10,397 bases of DNA from Actinomycetota bacterium (GTDB lineage Bacteria; Actinomycetota; Thermoleophilia; Gaiellales; Gaiellaceae). The notes beneath the pieces were generated by a model that was given only the letters and a program-made list of their open reading frames with translations, did not search any database and was not told the origin of the DNA. Below are positions 8,406 through 10,397 of the stretch, one piece after another; the stretch's first letter is position 1, and the number at the start of each line of letters is the position of its first letter. Where the stretch lies: the NCBI GenBank assembly GCA_013816275.1, contig JACDER010000022.1, positions 1-10,397 of the forward strand. Direction: 5' to 3'. The translations under genes and the position numbers were made by a program.

Positions 8406-8432
8406 CGCTCGCTAGCTCGGCTGAAGCGAGCG
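8406..8432. terminator. Hairpin between convergent genes
   Basis: A perfect 8-base-pair stem CGCTCGCT/AGCGAGCG with an 11-base loop (8414-8424). It starts directly after the TAG of the MerR-type gene and overlaps the stop codon of the small leucine-zipper gene on the other strand. No T-run follows on either side, so termination is inferred from position and stem strength. Confidence 0.5.
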
Positions 8433-8588
8433 AGACAGGCGAATGTTGAGCGGATGAGCGCTCGCTTCGAGCTGGCGGAGCTGCCGCTGTAGCTCCGACA
8501 CCTTCGCGTCCAGCGCCTTGTTCTGGCGCTCCAGATCGCGAACGCGAACGTTCAACTGCTCGCCGCCGCCAACGATTGTCCGGGTCAT
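8412..8588 (-). CDS. Small leucine-zipper (coiled-coil) protein, 58 residues
   Basis: ATG at 8588 is preceded by GGAGGA with an 8-base gap, the clearest Shine-Dalgarno noticed in the window; the TAG is at 8412-8414. Residues 12-40 form a regular heptad: Leu at 12, 19, 26, 33 and 40 (d positions), with Val16, Asn23, Val30 and Leu37 at the a positions. A V-N-V-L core with one buried Asn is the pattern of parallel dimeric zippers such as GCN4. The e and g positions are mostly charged or polar (Arg, Glu, Gln, Lys). The N-terminus (MTRTIVGGGEQ) and the C-terminal tail (SAHPLNIRLSRSLQPS) look disordered. There is no basic DNA-contact region like that of eukaryotic bZIP proteins. I do not recognise a family. 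It may be a dimerising partner or a structural adaptor. It converges on the MerR-type gene. Confidence 0.75.
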   Translation of the reverse strand: MTRTIVGGGEQLNVRVRDLERQNKALDAKVSELQRQLRQLEASAHPLNIRLSRSLQPS

Positions 8589-8596
8589 TTCTTGAT

Positions 8597-8602
8597 TCCT
8601 CC
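8597..8602 (-). promoter_or_regulatory. Ribosome-binding site GGAGGA that fixes the small gene's start
   Basis: GGAGGA on the - strand, 8 bases before ATG 8588. It is the main evidence, with the heptad pattern, that the 58-codon frame is translated. Most other genes here lack a comparable site. Confidence 0.75.
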
Positions 8603-8622
8603 GCAGTAGAGGTGGTACGGCA

Positions 8623-8652
8623 ATACTCGGGCATCACGCCCTCATTTGTCAA
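8623..8652 (-). promoter_or_regulatory. Candidate promoter of the leucine-zipper gene
   Basis: On the - strand a consensus -35 TTGACA (8652-8647) is followed after 18 bases by GAGTAT (8628-8623), a fair -10 match. The spacer carries a short dyad GGGC-GTGAT-GCCC. The -35 overlaps the stop codon of the hydrolase remnant. The -35 is convincing; the -10 is weaker. Confidence 0.5.
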
Positions 8653-8940
8653 GCCGTCAGGCTCCGAGCGAATCTGACAACCCGTTCGGCCACCTCTCGG
8701 GGCTGCTCCCAGTCGCAGCGGTGCCCGCCCTCGGTCCATTCGACGCGGACGTGCGGCGGAAGCTCGTCGAAGCGCGCGCTCGGCCTATCCAGGGATTCCG
8801 TCCCTGCTCGTCAGCAGGTGGACGGGGCACTCGATCGCGCCGTCGCCGTGCACGAGCAGCAACGCTCTGTCTCCCGCGCCACGGTCCTGGACCGCGACCG
8901 AACCGCCCGGCCGCGGCAACTGCAACTCGCGACCGCTCAG
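8649..8940 (-). pseudogene. Decayed alpha/beta-hydrolase remnant
   Basis: Three pieces of an alpha/beta-hydrolase can be read on the - strand, directly after the M16 peptidase gene. The first (8940-8845) reads LSGRELQLPRPGGSVAVQDR then ALLLVHG, the usual N-terminal strands up to the oxyanion-hole HG. It passes straight into DGAIECPVHLLTSRDG, the strand that carries the catalytic Asp near the C-terminus, so the middle of the protein with the nucleophile elbow is gone. The frame ends at TAG 8785-8787. One base over it resumes as LDRPSARFDELPPHV and VEWTEGGHRCDWEQPREVAE, with the catalytic-His GGH motif, to TGA at 8649. About 97 codons remain where an intact enzyme has roughly 250-300. No normal start codon is left; the first codon before SGREL is CTG. 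It is not functional as an enzyme. Confidence 0.75.
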
Positions 8941-8947
8941 CTTGAAC

Positions 8948-10219
8948 TCAGGCCTCTAGCAGCTTCTCGAAACGCTCCGCGTCGTCGAACGGGCCGACGA
9001 CGGCGAGCGTGAACCGGTTCTTGCCGATCACGTCCTGCGCCACCCGCTGGACGTCCTCTGCCGTGACCGCGTCGAGCGCGTCGAGCACCTCCTGGGGCTC
9101 GACGAACCCGCCTTCCAGGACCTCTCGGCGCAGGCCGAACTGGAGAAGTCCTTGCGGGCTCTCGGTCTGGAGCACGAACCGTCCCTTGGCGAAGCTCCGC
9201 GCCTTCTCGAGCTCGTCGCTCGGCACCGCCTCGTCGGCCGTCTGCTTCAGCTCGCCGGCGATGGTCGTGACCGCATCGTCGATGCGGTTCAGATCGACTC
9301 CGGCCTGGGAGTAGAGCGTTCCCGTGTCGGTGTAGCTGTAGTTCGTGCCGAAGACGTAGTACGCGAGCCCGCGGCGCTCGCGCACCTCTGTGAAGAGCCG
9401 CGAGGACATTCCGCCTCCGAGGACGACCGCGAGCAGCTGGAGCGCGTACCGGTCGGGATGCTCGAGCGGGTAGCTGAGGACACCGAGGCAGAGGTGAGCC
9501 TGATCGGAGTCCTTCGTGTGCAGCTTGATCCGCGTGTGGGAAGTGTCGACCGGCTGGAGCGGAGGCGGCTTCTCGGAGCCGTTCCCCGACAGGTCCCCGA
9601 GCAGCTCCTCGAGCTGGCCCATGAAGTCGCCCTCGATCTTCCCGCCGAGCCCGACGACGACCCGCGACGGCGTGTACCAGCGGCCGAGGTAGTCGAGGAA
9701 GGTGTCCCGCTCGGCCGAGCGGACGGCGTCCTTGTGGCCGATCACCATCCAGCCGAGCGGCTGGTCCCCGTAGAGCACCTCCTCGTAGACGTTGTCGACG
9801 AGGTCGCGCGGCGTGTCGAGGTACATGTTCATCTCCTCGATGATCACGCCCTTCTCGCGGTCGATCTCCTCCGGCTCGAACTTCGAGTTGCGGAGCATGT
9901 CGATGAGCACGTCGAGTGCGACGGAACGCGACTCGCCTGCGCAGCGGACGAAGTAGCCGGTGTACTCCTTGCTCGTGAAGGCGTTGAACTCGCCGCCGAT
10001 CGCGTCCACTTCGGCGGCGATGTGGCGCGCTGTCGGACGCCGCTCGGTTCCCTTGAACACCATGTGCTCGCTGAAGTGGGCGATCCCGTTCGTGTCCCAC
10101 GTCTCGTAGCGCGAGCCGGCGGCGACCATGACGAAGCAGGTGATCGACTGGGCCTGCGGCATCGGCGCAGTGAGGACGCGCAGGCCGTTCGAAAGTGTGT
10201 GTCGTTCGTAGGTGCTCAC
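8948..10219 (-). CDS. M16-family zinc metallopeptidase
   Basis: A complete 423-residue, insulinase/MPP-like single-chain peptidase. The inverted zinc motif HFSEH is at residues 48-52 (two His ligands and catalytic Glu51), and the third ligand is Glu129 in IEEMNMYLDTPRD, at the family's HxxEH-x76-E spacing. The C-terminal half has the substrate-positioning motif RERRGLAYYV (281-290) followed by SYTDTG. Such enzymes dimerise into a clam shell and degrade unfolded segments or peptides in the cytosol. No signal peptide or membrane span is seen. The start is GTG 10219, which overlaps the TGA of the upstream thioesterase gene as GTGA; the protein opens with YERHTLSNGLRVL, as the family does. The hydrolase remnant follows within about 10 bases, so the ancestral operon probably had at least three genes. 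The natural substrate is unknown. Confidence 0.95.
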   Translation of the reverse strand: MSTYERHTLSNGLRVLTAPMPQAQSITCFVMVAAGSRYETWDTNGIAHFSEHMVFKGTERRPTARHIAAEVDAIGGEFNAFTSKEYTGYFVRCAGESRSVALDVLIDMLRNSKFEPEEIDREKGVIIEEMNMYLDTPRDLVDNVYEEVLYGDQPLGWMVIGHKDAVRSAERDTFLDYLGRWYTPSRVVVGLGGKIEGDFMGQLEELLGDLSGNGSEKPPPLQPVDTSHTRIKLHTKDSDQAHLCLGVLSYPLEHPDRYALQLLAVVLGGGMSSRLFTEVRERRGLAYYVFGTNYSYTDTGTLYSQAGVDLNRIDDAVTTIAGELKQTADEAVPSDELEKARSFAKGRFVLQTESPQGLLQFGLRREVLEGGFVEPQEVLDALDAVTAEDVQRVAQDVIGKNRFTLAVVGPFDDAERFEKLLEA

Positions 10220-10395
10220 TCGCCAAGGACTTTACGCCAAGCGTCCGGGAGCGGACGCGATTCCCCCCGGTCGTAGTCGAAGGCGACGAGGACGGTCTTC
10301 GCTTCGGCCACGATCCGGTCGTTCACCTTCAGCTCGTAGCTGAGCGCGAAGCTCTTGTTGCCCACCCGCGTCGGCCAGAGCGCGATCTCGACCAC
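10216..10395 (-). CDS. Acyl-CoA thioesterase (hotdog fold), C-terminal 59 residues
   Basis: The last 59 codons of a gene that enters from the right edge. The sequence VVEIALWPTRVGNKSFALSY, continuing with ELKVNDRIVAEAKTVLVAFDY, has the alternating strands of the 4-hydroxybenzoyl-CoA/YbgC-FadM-type hotdog thioesterases, where the last strands follow the central helix. It ends DAWRKVLGE with a TGA that overlaps the peptidase start by GTGA. The family cleaves acyl-CoA thioesters, and FadM/YbgC-like members act on fatty or aromatic acyl-CoA. The catalytic Asp/His region lies outside the window, so substrate and activity cannot be judged. It is probably the first or second gene of the operon with the peptidase. 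Confidence 0.8.
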   Translation of the reverse strand: MVEIALWPTRVGNKSFALSYELKVNDRIVAEAKTVLVAFDYDRGESRPLPDAWRKVLGE

Positions 10396-10397
10396 CT

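Noticed and set aside
8406..8466. Repeated GCGCTCGCT at about 8405 and 8457
   Set aside because: Two short GC-rich copies are expected by chance here; one is simply an arm of the hairpin.
8380..8739. 119-codon - strand frame across the gap right of the MerR-type gene
   Set aside because: Arg/Ser/Ala-rich with no domain. It overlaps, in a different frame, the leucine-zipper gene and the hydrolase remnant, which explain the region better.

Overview
The window is about two-thirds G+C and reads as a chromosomal segment of a high-GC actinobacterium. Thermoleophilia (Gaiellales/Solirubrobacterales-like) is my guess, not a proof. The reasons are the codon bias, frequent GTG starts, genes that begin a few bases after a TANNNT -10 box without a ribosome-binding site, and a LysX-type lysyl-tRNA synthetase/MprF fusion. 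No tRNA, rRNA, CRISPR array, insertion sequence or phage gene was found.

Left part (2-1957, + strand): the C-terminal two thirds of an acetyl-CoA synthetase is followed after 8 bases by a GNAT-like acetyltransferase. The acetyltransferase frame appears to have lost its stop next to a hairpin, and it runs into the antisense of a convergent gene.

Centre (1945-7002, - strand): a three-gene operon, read right to left. First comes a 1094-residue protein with an intact lysyl-tRNA synthetase at its N-terminus and an MprF-like membrane and lysyl-transferase half at its C-terminus, the reverse of the mycobacterial LysX order. Two tandem paralogous multi-span DMT-superfamily membrane proteins follow. 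Both junctions are ATGA stop/start overlaps. The second paralogue carries a one-base deletion near base 2612, so it is either broken or misassembled. The likely product of the first gene is lysyl-phosphatidylglycerol; a lipid-translocating role for the DMT pair is my hypothesis.

Right of centre (7016-8405, + strand): a symmetric TATA element lies between the divergent lysX-like gene and a small TPR-like helical protein, both apparently leaderless. The next gene is a MerR-family regulator with a GyrI/BmrR-type effector domain. Its promoter has the 19-base spacer and central dyad typical of MerR control, and the -35 overlaps the stop codon of the upstream gene.

Right end (8412-10397, - strand): the end of a hotdog-fold thioesterase gene overlaps (GTGA) a complete M16 zinc peptidase gene. 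After it lie a decayed alpha/beta-hydrolase (internal deletion plus frameshift) and a 58-codon gene for a regular leucine-zipper protein with its own -35 box and a strong Shine-Dalgarno.
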